A stretch of 55,190 nucleotides of DNA from Campylobacteraceae bacterium (GCA_013215945.1 JABSOM010000018.1:1-55190); one strand, 5' to 3'; numbered from the stretch's first letter, positions 24,801 through 34,355 are shown. Notes: generated from the letters alone by a model not told the origin. Numbers and translations: made by a program.

Positions 24801-26300
24801 CATCATGATATTTATTCTATTGAAGATTTATCTCAACTGATTTTTGATTTAAAACAAATCAATCCAGAAGCTAAGATTACAGTTAAATTGGTATCAACTG
24901 TTGGTGTTGGAACAATTGCAGCAGGAGTTGCAAAAGCGTATGCTGATAGAATTGTAATTTCTGGGGCTGATGGAGGAACAGGAGCTGCTCCTTTAACTTC
25001 ATTAAAACATACAGGAAATCCCTGGGAAATGGGACTTACTGAAGCACATAATGCACTAAAAGCCAATCATTTAAGAGGATCTGTTCATTTACAAACAGAT
25101 GGTGGATTAAAAACAGGCTTAGATGTAATAAAAGCTGCTATGTTAGGTGCTGAGTCTTATGCATTTGGTACGGCTGCTTTAACACTTCTTGGTTGTAAAA
25201 TATTAAGAATCTGTCACACAAATAAGTGCTCCGTAGGAGTTGCTACTCAAGATGAAGATTTAAGAACGTATTTTACAGGTACCGTTGAGCGATTAATTTC
25301 ATATTTTAGCTTTATCGCAAGTGATGTGAGAGATATTTTAGCAAAACTTGGATATTCAAGCATAGAAGAAATTGTAGGAAGAAGTGATTTATTAAAAGTT
25401 ATTGATGATAAAATGGCCCAAAAATTTGATTTCTCAAATATTTTACGAAGAATTGATGGAGTTGATACCTGTCAAAAAGAAAGAAATGTACCTTATGATA
25501 AAAATAAATTTGAAAAAGAACTCTTAAAAAAAGTTCATAGAACAATTGAAAATCCTTCTTCTGCAATTAAAATAAAAGTTAATATTTGTAATACAAACAG
25601 ATCTTTTGGAACACTAATCTCAGGTGAGATTGCTAAATATTATGGAGATAAGGGTTTACCTGATAATTCTATTAATATTCATTTAAAAGGAACAGCTGGT
25701 CAGAGTTTTGGAGCATTTTTATCTAAAGGAATGAATCTTTTCTTAGATGGTCCGGCGAATGATTATATTGGTAAGGGAATGAATGGTGGTAAAATCATTA
25801 TTAATCCTTTTCATCAAGGTGAAGAGTTTGCCGCTGGTGGAAATACTTGTTTATATGGAGCTACTGGTGGTAAATTATATATCAGAGCTTGTGTAGGGGA
25901 GAGATTTGCTGTAAGAAACTCAGGAGCGGTATCAGTAGTTGAAGGAACAGGGGATAATGCTTGTGAATATATGACAGGTGGGATAGTTGTAACGCTTGGA
26001 AATACTGGAATTAATTTTGGTGCTGGAATGACAGGTGGATTGGCATTTATTTACGATCCTGAAAAATCTTTTGTTGATAAAATGAATCAAGAATTAGTAG
26101 AAGCTTTACGAATTGATACCGATGATACCGAACGTGAGCGCTTGTATTTAAAACGTTTATTATTGGATTATATTAATGAAACTGAAAGTTTAAAAGCGCA
26201 AGATATTCTAGAAAACTACAGAGCTGAAATTAGAAACTTCTGGATGGTTAAACCAAAAAATATGACGGTTTTACCATTAGATCCAGACGAAGGAGATTAG
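21864..26300 (+). CDS. gltB: Glutamate synthase large subunit
   Basis: 1478 aa, full length for GltB. It makes glutamate from glutamine and 2-oxoglutarate. Order: a 14-residue propeptide, then the N-terminal glutamine amidotransferase domain with C15 (DNCGFG) as nucleophile, a central domain, the FMN-binding synthase domain (about 830-1190, with GGMSNSGEGGEDP and GADGGTGAAPL), the 3Fe-4S ligands in LGCKILRICHTNKCSVG, and the C-terminal GXGXG beta-helix domain. Shine-Dalgarno AAAGGA is 6 nt before the ATG. The Shine-Dalgarno of gltD overlaps its stop. Confidence 0.97.
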   Translation: MGNNVKLLTSFKDNCGFGLMADLKNRPSHNNLEDAITSLERMMHRGAVAADGKTGDGSGLLMSIPEKFMRKITSEEGIDLPENYGIAMIFTEDLSDIEIFKGICENNDLKILYTREVPINKDALGAQALACLPYIIQVFVAANSLMSSKRLDAMLYLTRKECEHQLLGKEEFYIPSFSSRVISYKGLIMPTHIKQFYVDFNDEDFAITFALFHQRFSTNTLPQWRLAQPFRTIAHNGEINSVEANRVNVRIKSEKIESEVFTQAELNRLFPILQEGGSDSASLDNMFEFLLVNGCDFFKAARSLIPAPWQNAPHMDPELRAFYEYTSTAMEAWDGPAAVSLTDGRYIGCLIDRNGLRPSKYVITKDHKIYITSEYGTIDFEEENIKERGRLQSGEMIGLDLKHGVVLKENDINDYLKSSQNYSKWLNNDMEYLQEYIDESFLDISDYTFDDLENRQKFYNITYEAIDQMIEPMSKDGKEPVGSMGDDTPLACFSEVNRNFTDFFRQKFAQVTNPPIDPYREKVVMSLETGFGQIHNILDEKSSYAKRLKVTSPILMQEKYNVLVSFGEKSSPRYDKYYKNQRFSTTFKTGLKEALENLAKEVIYSIVNNDVYIILLDDRAVSKDNKIIPMAMVVGYLNQALLKAKIRHSASFIAVSGEVYDPHMAAVLLAYGVTAIYPYMMYASTVALHERRLTNKYDMQKKLKNTQKALNGGLLKIMSKMGICTIASYRNSALFDLIGLSDEILEDCFDGSFSDLAGLGYEDIEKRIEKSHFNAYYDDSHMFPLDLGGFYKYIDGGEYHDYGPNTLMAMHNKKAKIKEDITDFDALRELVEKRDKKFIRDFFEFNSDKKAIPLEKVESLDEIFKRFASAAMSLGSISPEAHEAMAITMNTIGGMSNSGEGGEDPKRFGTLKNSKIKQVASGRFGVTPGYLRSAEEIQIKVAQGAKPGEGGQLAGHKVTAYIAGLRHTVEGVTLISPPPHHDIYSIEDLSQLIFDLKQINPEAKITVKLVSTVGVGTIAAGVAKAYADRIVISGADGGTGAAPLTSLKHTGNPWEMGLTEAHNALKANHLRGSVHLQTDGGLKTGLDVIKAAMLGAESYAFGTAALTLLGCKILRICHTNKCSVGVATQDEDLRTYFTGTVERLISYFSFIASDVRDILAKLGYSSIEEIVGRSDLLKVIDDKMAQKFDFSNILRRIDGVDTCQKERNVPYDKNKFEKELLKKVHRTIENPSSAIKIKVNICNTNRSFGTLISGEIAKYYGDKGLPDNSINIHLKGTAGQSFGAFLSKGMNLFLDGPANDYIGKGMNGGKIIINPFHQGEEFAAGGNTCLYGATGGKLYIRACVGERFAVRNSGAVSVVEGTGDNACEYMTGGIVVTLGNTGINFGAGMTGGLAFIYDPEKSFVDKMNQELVEALRIDTDDTERERLYLKRLLLDYINETESLKAQDILENYRAEIRNFWMVKPKNMTVLPLDPDEGD

Positions 26301-26301
26301 A

Positions 26302-27678
26302 ATGATAAATTTTACTAAATTTGAGAGAATAAATCCTGAAAAAAGAGATGTCCTTCAACGTTTAAAAGATTATGACGAAGTATATGAAGTATTTGAAAAA
26401 CAAAGAGCAAAAGAACAATCTGATAGATGTATGCAGTGTGGAATTCCTTATTGTCACACAGGCTGCCCTTTGCATAACTTTATTCCTTCATGGTTAAAAC
26501 AAACAGCTACAAAAAATCCTGATTTGGCTTTTGCATTATCTAATGAAACGTCTCCTTTTCCAGAAATTCTGGGGCGTATTTGTCCTCAAGATGTTTTATG
26601 TGAAGGAGCCTGTTCGTTAAATACAGGACATGGAGCTATTTCTATTGGGGCTGTTGAAACACATATTTCAGAAGAAGCATTTGCCAGAGGTTTAAAACCT
26701 AAGTTCCCAGGAATTACAAGTACTAAAAAAGTAGCTGTAATTGGCTCTGGGCCTTCTGGAATTTCTGCTGCTACTTTTCTTTTAAGAAAAGGTATTGGCG
26801 TTACTATGTATGAAAGAGATGATATTGCTGGTGGTTTATTAACTTACGGTATTCCAGGTTTTAAATTAGACAAAGCAGTAGTTAGAAGAAGATTTGACTG
26901 GTTATTGGAAGCGGGTATGAAATTAGAGCTTAATTGTGAAATTGGGAAAGATGTCCAAATAAAAGAATTAGAAGAAAACTTTGATTCAATTTATTTAGCA
27001 ATTGGGGCAACTAAAGGAAGAAAATCAAACCTAGAAGGCGAAGAATCTTCTAATGTATATATGGCAATTGATTTTCTAAAAATCATTCAAAAACGAAACT
27101 TTAATGGTACTAGTGAAGCAACTCTAAATGTTAAAGATAAAAAAGTAGTAGTAATTGGAGGAGGGGATACGGCAATGGATTGTCTTAGAACTTCTGTACG
27201 AGAAGGTGCTACAAGCGTTAAATGTCTTTATCGAAGAGATGAAGCAAATATGCCTGGTTCAAGAAAAGAAGTGGTTAACTCAAAAGAAGAAGGGGTTGAG
27301 TTTGTATTTAATGTAAGCCCAGTAAAAATTCTTTCTAAAGATAATTTAGCTTCAGCTGTTGAATTAGAAAAAACACAATTGAGTGACGCAAAAGAAGGTG
27401 GACGACAAAAAATTGAAATTATTCCTGATTCTTCTTATCTAGAAGATGCAGATATTATTGTTCTTGCTTTGGGATTTTCTTGTGAAGAACCTAAGTTTTT
27501 AGATGAATTAAATATTTCAAGAGATGAATGGGGTTGTGTTGAAACAACACTGTTTAAAACTTCTAATGCAAAAGTATACTCAGGTGGAGATTGCCAACGA
27601 GGTGCTCACTTAGCTGTTACGGCAGCTGCAGATGGAAGAGATGCTGCAAAACTAATGGTAAAAGAACTTTTAGCTTAG
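26302..27678 (+). CDS. gltD: Glutamate synthase small subunit
   Basis: 458 aa, the FAD/NAD(P)H-binding subunit that feeds electrons to GltB. N-terminal Cys cluster region binds two 4Fe-4S clusters (CMQCGIPYCHTGCP near 41-54 and C-P-QDVLCEGACSL near 92-106), then FAD GxGxxG (VIGSGPSG, about 147-154) and a second Rossmann motif (VVIGGGDTAMDC, about 285-296). Starts one base after gltB, with Shine-Dalgarno AAGGAG inside the gltB end, so expression is tightly coupled. Confidence 0.96.
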   Translation: MINFTKFERINPEKRDVLQRLKDYDEVYEVFEKQRAKEQSDRCMQCGIPYCHTGCPLHNFIPSWLKQTATKNPDLAFALSNETSPFPEILGRICPQDVLCEGACSLNTGHGAISIGAVETHISEEAFARGLKPKFPGITSTKKVAVIGSGPSGISAATFLLRKGIGVTMYERDDIAGGLLTYGIPGFKLDKAVVRRRFDWLLEAGMKLELNCEIGKDVQIKELEENFDSIYLAIGATKGRKSNLEGEESSNVYMAIDFLKIIQKRNFNGTSEATLNVKDKKVVVIGGGDTAMDCLRTSVREGATSVKCLYRRDEANMPGSRKEVVNSKEEGVEFVFNVSPVKILSKDNLASAVELEKTQLSDAKEGGRQKIEIIPDSSYLEDADIIVLALGFSCEEPKFLDELNISRDEWGCVETTLFKTSNAKVYSGGDCQRGAHLAVTAAADGRDAAKLMVKELLA

Positions 27679-28413
27679 ATGAAAAAATTCCTTGATGCTT
27701 GCATCAAAGCCAACCAAGAGATATATGAATATTTAAATACTTCATTATCTCTTGATGATTATTCGTATACCCAAACTATTGGGGCGGGTGGAGATAAAAG
27801 TCTTAAAATCGATATTATTTGCGAAAATATTTTTATTAAACACTTAAGTATTTTTGGAGATATATATTCAGAAGAAATCGGTTATTTAAAAACGTCAAAA
27901 AACTTCAAAGAACAATACATAATTACAATTGACCCCCTAGATGGAAGTTCTAACTTTATAAGTAATATTCCTTATTATGGTACGAGTGTAGCTATTGAAG
28001 TAAATGGAAAAGTATTTGCTTCTTGTATTTGTAATTTAAATGAGGCCTCTTTAGTGTATAAACTTGATGAAAAAGTACACAGAGTTGATCTTTTTACTTT
28101 AGAAAACAGAGTTTATCTTGAGGAAACAACAACAAATATTGGTATTTTTGAAAGAGCTTATAAACGAAGTGATATTTGTGGTGTTTTTTTTGAAAAGAAT
28201 ATCAAATATCGTTCTTTAGGAGCCATTGCTTTATCTTTATGTATGGCGCATAGCTGCAAGTTTGTTATGTTTGCTGGAAAAATAAGAGACTTTGATGTAA
28301 AAGCTGCTTTGCATATTTGTGAGGATTTACATATAAGTATTTCACCTGAATTCTTAATTGTAAGTAAGAGTTCTACTATGTTAGAACAGATTAAAGAAAT
28401 TATTAATGAATAA
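27679..28413 (+). CDS. Inositol monophosphatase-family phosphatase
   Basis: 244 aa. Metal and phosphate motifs of the IMPase/FBPase superfamily are present: SEEIG (64-68), IDPLDGSSNF (84-93) and RDFDVKAA near 203-210. These use Mg2+ to hydrolyse sugar phosphates; known members act on inositol phosphate, fructose-1,6-bisphosphate or PAP, and the sequence does not decide between them. In Campylobacterota such proteins may supply the FBPase step of gluconeogenesis (inference). ATG follows the gltD stop directly without its own Shine-Dalgarno, so it depends on gltD translation. Confidence 0.85.
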   Translation: MKKFLDACIKANQEIYEYLNTSLSLDDYSYTQTIGAGGDKSLKIDIICENIFIKHLSIFGDIYSEEIGYLKTSKNFKEQYIITIDPLDGSSNFISNIPYYGTSVAIEVNGKVFASCICNLNEASLVYKLDEKVHRVDLFTLENRVYLEETTTNIGIFERAYKRSDICGVFFEKNIKYRSLGAIALSLCMAHSCKFVMFAGKIRDFDVKAALHICEDLHISISPEFLIVSKSSTMLEQIKEIINE

Positions 28414-28453
28414 TTGGTTATAACTGCTGTAATTAAAAGAAATAGGAAAATAA

Positions 28454-28702
28454 ATGTCATTAATAATTATGGATGAATGTATTGCGTGCGATGCTTGTAG
28501 AGAAGAATGCCCTAATACAGCTATTGAAGAAGGCGATCCAATATATGTAATTGAATCAGATAGATGTACTGAATGTGTAGGTTCTTATGATGAACCTTCC
28601 TGTGTAGAAGTTTGTCCCGTTGATTGTATTATCTTGGATAAAAACATTGTAGAAACAAGTGCGGAATTACAATTTAAATTTGATAATTTAGAAGAAATAT
28701 AA
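28454..28702 (+). CDS. YfhL-type 2[4Fe-4S] ferredoxin
   Basis: 82 aa. Nine cysteines in the YfhL arrangement: C9-x2-C12-x2-C15-x3-C19-P and C38-x2-C41-x8-C50-x3-C54-P with C58. The eight-residue insertion between the second and third Cys of the second cluster marks the low-potential Allochromatium/YfhL type. It carries electrons in the cytoplasm; the partner is unknown. Shine-Dalgarno AGGA is 6-7 nt before the ATG; Ppx/GppA starts 2 bases after its stop. Confidence 0.9.
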   Translation: MSLIIMDECIACDACREECPNTAIEEGDPIYVIESDRCTECVGSYDEPSCVEVCPVDCIILDKNIVETSAELQFKFDNLEEI

Positions 28703-28703
28703 T

Positions 28704-30176
28704 ATGGCTAAAATAACAACTGTTATAGATATTGGGTCCAACTCAATGAGGATGGTTGTCCTGGAAAAAAGTTCACGATATGCATTTCATTTGATTAATG
28801 AAACCAAAGCAAGAGTGAAAATTTCTGAAGGTTCTTATGAAAATAATGGTAATTTACAAGAATTACCAATGAAACGTGCTTTTGATTCTCTTAAATCTTT
28901 TTTAAATATTGCAAAAGCACTAAAATCGAGAAAAGTATTATGTGTTGCTACTTCTGCTTTAAGAGATGCTCCTAATTCAAATGTTTTTTTAAACAAAGTT
29001 AAAAATGAACTGTCTTTAAATATTAAAATAATTGAAGGTGAAAAAGAAGCCTATTATGGAGGAATTGCAGCTTTGAATCTTTTAGATAAAAAAGATTTTA
29101 TTACTATGGATATTGGTGGGGGTTCTACTGAGTTTGCTCTTGTAAAAGAGGGAATTATTCAAAAATGTATTTCTTTAAACATAGGAACCGTTCGTATGAA
29201 CGAATTGTTTTTTTCAAAAAACGATATTGCTGGTGCTAAAGAATATATAATAAAACAATTGGATGAAATTAAAAATGCTGATTTTGATATTTCTTCCTGC
29301 GTTGTTGGTATTGGTGGAACAATAAGAACTTTAAGTAAAATCATTCTTAAAAAAGAAGAATATCCTTTGGATGTAATTCATGGTTTTTCCTATGATGTTA
29401 GTAAATATAAATATATTTTTGATGCTATTCTTGATGCTTCTAGTAAAGAAGAGCTAAAAAATCTTGGTGTAAAAAAAGACAGGTTTGATACAATTAAAGA
29501 AGGTACTTTTATTTTTAAAACAGTCTTAGATGAACTTAAGATAAAAGATGTTTTGAGTTCAGGAACTGGGGTTAGAGAAGGTGTTTTTTTACATGATTTA
29601 TTAAGAAACTCTAATTATAAATTTCCTAGTAATTATAATGTAAGTGTTAGGTCTTTACTTGATAGATTTAATGTAGATTCTAAACAAAGTTCTTATTTAG
29701 GTTCCAATGCTGGAAAAATATTTGAAGTATTAAAACCTCTGCATAATTTAGATGATAAATATAAAACACTTTTAGTAATTGCCTCAAAACTTCACTCTAT
29801 TGGTATTTCTTTAAACTTTTATAAAGCCAATGATAATACATTTGATTTTATACTCAATGGTTTAAATTACGATATTTGTCATGAAGCTAGAATTGTTATT
29901 GCATTTATTATTAAATTCTCTAAAAAATCCTTGATTAAAGAAAAAGACATGTTTGAGTATGAAGACTTACTCCCAAGTTGTGAAACCATGCAATATTTAT
30001 CTTTTATGATTAGCATTAACTTATGTGTAAATCGAGATTTCTCTTGTCCTAAAGTTACCTACATTTTAGATGATAACAAACTAAAATTGGCTTTCGAAGA
30101 AGAAATGTATTTGGTAAAATATGAAGTAGATAAATTAGAAAGTCCAAAGGGCTGCAAAGTAAAAGTTGTTTTATGA
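28704..30176 (+). CDS. Ppx/GppA family exopolyphosphatase / pppGpp phosphatase
   Basis: 490 aa. The ASKHA-fold N-terminal half shows DIGSNSMRM (about 9-17), the phosphate loop IDIGGGSTEF near 137-146, and GIGGTIRTLSK near 205-215; the C-terminal half (about 310-490) is the HD-like helical domain. It may degrade polyphosphate, pppGpp or both; sequence alone does not separate Ppx from GppA. Its TGA overlaps the waaC start (ATGA), linking stringent-response or phosphate metabolism to the LPS operon on one transcript. Confidence 0.9.
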   Translation: MAKITTVIDIGSNSMRMVVLEKSSRYAFHLINETKARVKISEGSYENNGNLQELPMKRAFDSLKSFLNIAKALKSRKVLCVATSALRDAPNSNVFLNKVKNELSLNIKIIEGEKEAYYGGIAALNLLDKKDFITMDIGGGSTEFALVKEGIIQKCISLNIGTVRMNELFFSKNDIAGAKEYIIKQLDEIKNADFDISSCVVGIGGTIRTLSKIILKKEEYPLDVIHGFSYDVSKYKYIFDAILDASSKEELKNLGVKKDRFDTIKEGTFIFKTVLDELKIKDVLSSGTGVREGVFLHDLLRNSNYKFPSNYNVSVRSLLDRFNVDSKQSSYLGSNAGKIFEVLKPLHNLDDKYKTLLVIASKLHSIGISLNFYKANDNTFDFILNGLNYDICHEARIVIAFIIKFSKKSLIKEKDMFEYEDLLPSCETMQYLSFMISINLCVNRDFSCPKVTYILDDNKLKLAFEEEMYLVKYEVDKLESPKGCKVKVVL

Positions 30177-31168
30177 AAATAGCCATTATTAAACTCTCTG
30201 CTATGGGGGATATTATTCATGCCATGGTAGCGTTGCAGTATATTAAAAAATACAATAAAGATATTAAAATTGATTGGTTTGTAGAAAAAGTATTTGCACC
30301 TATACTTGAATATAACCCTGATATAAATAATATTATTGAAGTAAGTTTAAAAAAAATAAAAAAAGACAAAGCATCTTTTTTTAAAGAAATTAAAACAATA
30401 AAAAAATACAAAAATAACAACTATGATTTAGTAATTGATGCCCAAGGTTTGATAAAATCAGCCATTGTTTCAAAACTCATAGGAAAAAACATTGCAGGAT
30501 TTTCAAAAAAATCAATAAGAGAAGGTTTCGCTTCTTTTTTTTACAAGATAAAAGTTGATATTGCTTATGAAGAGAATACAATAGATAGAAATGCAAAAGT
30601 ACTCTCATCACCATTAAATTTTTCAATAACAAAAGAAGATATATTAAATAAAAAAATTTTTCTTTTTTACAAGAATGAAGACAATATAATATATGATTAC
30701 CTTAGTGAAAGTAAAAAAAATATCATTTTTGTTATTTCCTCAACTTGGGAAAGTAGGAACTATCCAAAAGAAAAATTTGCTAAAATTGCTAATGATTTAA
30801 AAGAGAATATTTTAGTCATTTGGGCAAACGAGGAAGAAAAAGAAAAAGCCAATTTTATTGCAAAAGAAAGTAAATATGCAAAAGTGCTTCCTAGAATGAG
30901 CCTAAACACATTAAAAGCTCTTATACATAAAGCAGACTTATTAATAGGAAATGATACAGGCCCTACACATATGGCTTGGGCACTATCTCGTCCTTCTATA
31001 ACTATTTTTGGACCAACACCTGTTAATCGTGTATATGAAACAAAAATTAACAAAACAGTTAAATCTTTATCAAAAGTAAATCATTATAAACTAAATAAAA
31101 ATGATTTTTCAATCAATGAAATAAAAGTTGAAGATATAGTAAGATTGTCAAAGGAATTACTTGTTTGA
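30173..31168 (+). CDS. waaC: LPS heptosyltransferase I
   Basis: 331 aa GT9 enzyme. N-terminal IIKLSAMGDIIHAM and the C-terminal DTGPTHMAWALSRP motif (about 263-276) are characteristic of WaaC, which adds the first L-glycero-D-manno-heptose to Kdo in the LPS inner core, using ADP-heptose at the cytoplasmic face of the inner membrane. VIDAQGLIKSAIVSKL (about 87-102) is another family landmark. First gene of the LPS locus, translationally coupled to the Ppx/GppA gene (4-nt overlap). Confidence 0.92.
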   Translation: MKIAIIKLSAMGDIIHAMVALQYIKKYNKDIKIDWFVEKVFAPILEYNPDINNIIEVSLKKIKKDKASFFKEIKTIKKYKNNNYDLVIDAQGLIKSAIVSKLIGKNIAGFSKKSIREGFASFFYKIKVDIAYEENTIDRNAKVLSSPLNFSITKEDILNKKIFLFYKNEDNIIYDYLSESKKNIIFVISSTWESRNYPKEKFAKIANDLKENILVIWANEEEKEKANFIAKESKYAKVLPRMSLNTLKALIHKADLLIGNDTGPTHMAWALSRPSITIFGPTPVNRVYETKINKTVKSLSKVNHYKLNKNDFSINEIKVEDIVRLSKELLV

Positions 31169-32045
31169 TTATTTCGTATTTATTATATACAAAGTTATTG
31201 TTTCAATTTTTAGGTTTACTCCTAGATTTTTAATTAAGTATGTTTTAGATGGACTAGCATTTTTTATCTTTATAGTAAACAAAAAACATAAAAAGATTGC
31301 AGATATAAATTTAGACTTCGCTTTTCACAATACAAAATCAAAAGAAGAGAAAATCCATATTATTAAAGAATCGTATAAAAGTTTTATTTACAATATGTAT
31401 GAATTTATTGATAATCAATATGCTAAAAAAGAAGACATATTTAAAAAATCTGATATTGTTAATGAACAATATATTATTGAAGCTATAAAGGAAAATAAAC
31501 TTATTATTTTTGTTACTGCACATTATGGTGCGTGGGAACAATGCCTTCCTGCCATTTCTTTAAAATATGGTACAACTAATATTGTTAATAGAAGAATGAA
31601 TAATAAATACATTAACGAAGAATATATAAAAGCAAGAGATAAAAATAATATTGTAATGATTGAAAAAAAATCAGCAGCAAAAGGTATGATTAAAGCACTA
31701 AAAAAGAAAGAACATCTGGCTGTTGTGATTGATCAAAACACAGCATATGGTGTAGACATAAAATTTTTCTCTCAAAAAGCGAGAGCAACGGATAGTACGT
31801 CACGATTAGCAGTTAAATTTGATGCTTTAATCATTCCTATTTTATGTGTTATGAATGAATTTGGATCATATACGATTATTTGTAAAAAACCAATTGATCA
31901 TAAAAAATTAAAAGAAGAAAATAAAATTCAAGTATTAACACAAATGCAAGCAGATGTATTTGAAGAACAAATACAAAAACTTCCCGAACAATGGTTCTGG
32001 CAACATAAGCGTTGGAAGTACCACTATCCCGATATGTATAAATAA
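31161..32045 (+). CDS. Lipid A late acyltransferase (LpxL/HtrB family)
   Basis: 294 aa. The catalytic HX4E dyad is H121-YGAW-E126, followed by DQNTAYGVDIKFF (about 193-205), both typical of Kdo2-lipid A acyltransferases. A membrane anchor lies at about 5-38. It transfers a secondary fatty acid to lipid A at the inner membrane. TTG start overlaps waaC by 8 nt; no better start exists before the anchor. Confidence 0.88.
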   Translation: MFDYFVFIIYKVIVSIFRFTPRFLIKYVLDGLAFFIFIVNKKHKKIADINLDFAFHNTKSKEEKIHIIKESYKSFIYNMYEFIDNQYAKKEDIFKKSDIVNEQYIIEAIKENKLIIFVTAHYGAWEQCLPAISLKYGTTNIVNRRMNNKYINEEYIKARDKNNIVMIEKKSAAKGMIKALKKKEHLAVVIDQNTAYGVDIKFFSQKARATDSTSRLAVKFDALIIPILCVMNEFGSYTIICKKPIDHKKLKEENKIQVLTQMQADVFEEQIQKLPEQWFWQHKRWKYHYPDMYK

Positions 32046-32125
32046 ATATTTAGTAAAAATTTGATAGAATATAACTTTAATGCAAGAAATGGATAAAACT
32101 TGAATAGAAATAATAAAAAAAAGAT

Positions 32126-33109
32126 ATGCAAATGAATATTATAATTAAAACTCCTGGTTTTATAGGAGATACTATTATGATGTTTCCTGCTTTAGAGTTA
32201 GTGAAAAATGAATACCCTAATGCAAACATAACAATAGTTTGTAAGGCACACTGCAAAGACTTATTTCGCGATAAGGGCATCTCGAAAATTATAATTGACA
32301 ATACTAAAGGTAAAAATAGAGTAGCAAAAACATTCTCATTAATAACTAAGATAAGAGAAAAAGAATATGACTTAGGTATTCTCTTCCATAATACATTTAT
32401 TGATGCTTTGATATTTAAACTATCAAAGATAAATAAAATCATTGGATACGACAAAGAAAGTAGAAAAGTATTACTCGATTTTCATTTAGGCATAGATCGA
32501 ACACGACATTATGTGAATCATTATGCAAATTTAGTAAATAAATATTTTGGTGATAAATATTCTATTTTACCAAAAATGAAATTAGAATTTAAAAAATGTA
32601 ACTTAGTAGAAAAAAAAGAGAAGTATTTACTTGGTTTTGTACTTGGAGGAGATAATAAAGATACAAGAAGATACCCTCCTTCTTTATCTTTAGAATTAAT
32701 GGCTTTACTGAATACAAATAATATTCAAGTAGTTTTGTTAGGAGATCCTTCAGACACAGCAAATAACAATTTATATGAAAATGAATTAAATAAATCCAAA
32801 AAGGATTGTATCAATTTATCAGGAAAAACATCAGTTTCAGAATTTATTGATCTTATTGCAAACTTGGATCTTTTAGTTACTATTGATTCTTCTGCTATGC
32901 ACATTGCAGCAGCTGTTAATACTGAATTTATAGTTTTAATTGGAAAAGGAAGCAGTGCTTTTGATACGGTATATCCAAAAGTTGAATTTGGCCATAAAAT
33001 ATTTCAAGGAAAAGACTGTATTAAAGATGAAGATCTCATTGCTCAAATTACTGCAAAAAATATTAATACAAAAATAAACCAAATACTAGGATTAGATAAT
33101 AATGCCTGA
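32126..33109 (+). CDS. GT9 heptosyltransferase-like glycosyltransferase
   Basis: 327 aa. Glycosyltransferase family 9 features: KTPGFIGDTIMMFPALELV at the N-terminus and DSSAMHIAAAVNTEFIVL (about 253-270), a divergent form of the D-S/T-GP-MH-A motif lacking the usual Gly-Pro. It probably adds heptose or a related sugar to the core. Poor Shine-Dalgarno; an ATG two codons later is equally possible. It overlaps the O-antigen ligase gene by 8 nt. Confidence 0.85.
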   Translation: MQMNIIIKTPGFIGDTIMMFPALELVKNEYPNANITIVCKAHCKDLFRDKGISKIIIDNTKGKNRVAKTFSLITKIREKEYDLGILFHNTFIDALIFKLSKINKIIGYDKESRKVLLDFHLGIDRTRHYVNHYANLVNKYFGDKYSILPKMKLEFKKCNLVEKKEKYLLGFVLGGDNKDTRRYPPSLSLELMALLNTNNIQVVLLGDPSDTANNNLYENELNKSKKDCINLSGKTSVSEFIDLIANLDLLVTIDSSAMHIAAAVNTEFIVLIGKGSSAFDTVYPKVEFGHKIFQGKDCIKDEDLIAQITAKNINTKINQILGLDNNA

Positions 33110-34325
33110 GAAACTTAAAAAGTCAACTTTATATTTAAATTATGCATTCATTTTATACGCTTTTTGTATTCCTCTTTCAAGAGCAGGTATCGTTTTTTCA
33201 AGCATTCTAATTATTGTACTATGGATAATTGAAGGAAACTTTAAAAGTAAATTTAAAATTTTAAAAGATATCAAATTTATACTTTTTTCAATCATTCTTA
33301 CATGTTATTTATTATTAAGTGTTTTTTGGTCGGATAGTAGCTCTTATAACTATCATGATTTTGATAAATTTTGGTATTATTTGACCTTTTTTGCCATTAC
33401 TACTTCATTAAAAAAGAAATTCCTTCCGTATCTACTGTATAGTTTTATATTTGCAATGAGTATTGATATAATACTTTCATATGGCATGTTTTTGGAATTT
33501 TGGTCATTAAAACATGGGACGGCAATAAATCCTACTCCTTTTATGAATCATTTAGAATATAGCATTTTACTAGCTGTTGTTTCACTTGTATTTTTTAATA
33601 AACTAATACTTACAAAATCAGTATCAGTTCTAAAAATAACTTATTTAATCATGTTTATTATTAGTACAATAAACTTATTTTTGATACAAGGTAGAATTGG
33701 ACAGTTGTCTTTTTTCTTATCGATATTTATTCTAATTATTTTTTATTTTAAAAATAAATTTAAAGCTTTTTTTTACAGCATTACGTTAATATCAATAATT
33801 CTTTTTTCAAGCTACCACTTATCTGATAGTTTTAAATATAGATTAAATCAAACAATTGCAGATGTTAAAAATGTGATTGAAAAAAAAGATTTCAGTGGTT
33901 CTTGGGGAATACGTGCTAGTGCATGGGTAGTTACATATAACATTTTAAAAGACAATATTCTTTTTGGTACAGGAATAGCTGATTTAGATTTGGATTACAA
34001 AAGAATTATTGAAATAGAAAAAGTTGTGCAAGTAAATGACACATCTGCTATGTATAATGGTGGATATCATAATGAGTTTCTGGAATTAACTGCTGCAGGT
34101 GGTCTTATTTCTTTTTTGTTATTTATTATAATTTTTTATTATTTATCAAAAATAGAAATAAAAGATTTAGAAATACGGAACATCAAAATATTTTTATTAG
34201 TTGTTTTACTTTTCTCCTTATTAGGGGATAATTTTTTAAGATTGCAATTTACAATGAATTTATTTTCTTTGTTTATTGGAATTATACTTGCTCAAGAAAA
34301 ATTAGAGAAAAGTTTTCAAGTTTAA
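33102..34325 (+). CDS. waaL: O-antigen ligase (Wzy/WaaL family)
   Basis: 407 aa integral membrane protein with roughly 11-12 TM segments and a large periplasmic loop at about 240-330 carrying YHNEFLELTAAGG, the HNxxLE-type motif of O-antigen ligases. It would join lipid-linked polysaccharide to the lipid A core on the periplasmic side. Wzy polymerases look similar; the position among core genes favours ligase. Start overlaps the upstream GT9 gene. Confidence 0.78.
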   Translation: MPEKLKKSTLYLNYAFILYAFCIPLSRAGIVFSSILIIVLWIIEGNFKSKFKILKDIKFILFSIILTCYLLLSVFWSDSSSYNYHDFDKFWYYLTFFAITTSLKKKFLPYLLYSFIFAMSIDIILSYGMFLEFWSLKHGTAINPTPFMNHLEYSILLAVVSLVFFNKLILTKSVSVLKITYLIMFIISTINLFLIQGRIGQLSFFLSIFILIIFYFKNKFKAFFYSITLISIILFSSYHLSDSFKYRLNQTIADVKNVIEKKDFSGSWGIRASAWVVTYNILKDNILFGTGIADLDLDYKRIIEIEKVVQVNDTSAMYNGGYHNEFLELTAAGGLISFLLFIIIFYYLSKIEIKDLEIRNIKIFLLVVLLFSLLGDNFLRLQFTMNLFSLFIGIILAQEKLEKSFQV

Positions 34326-34355
34326 ACTAGATAATTAGAAATAAAAGGAAAAGAA

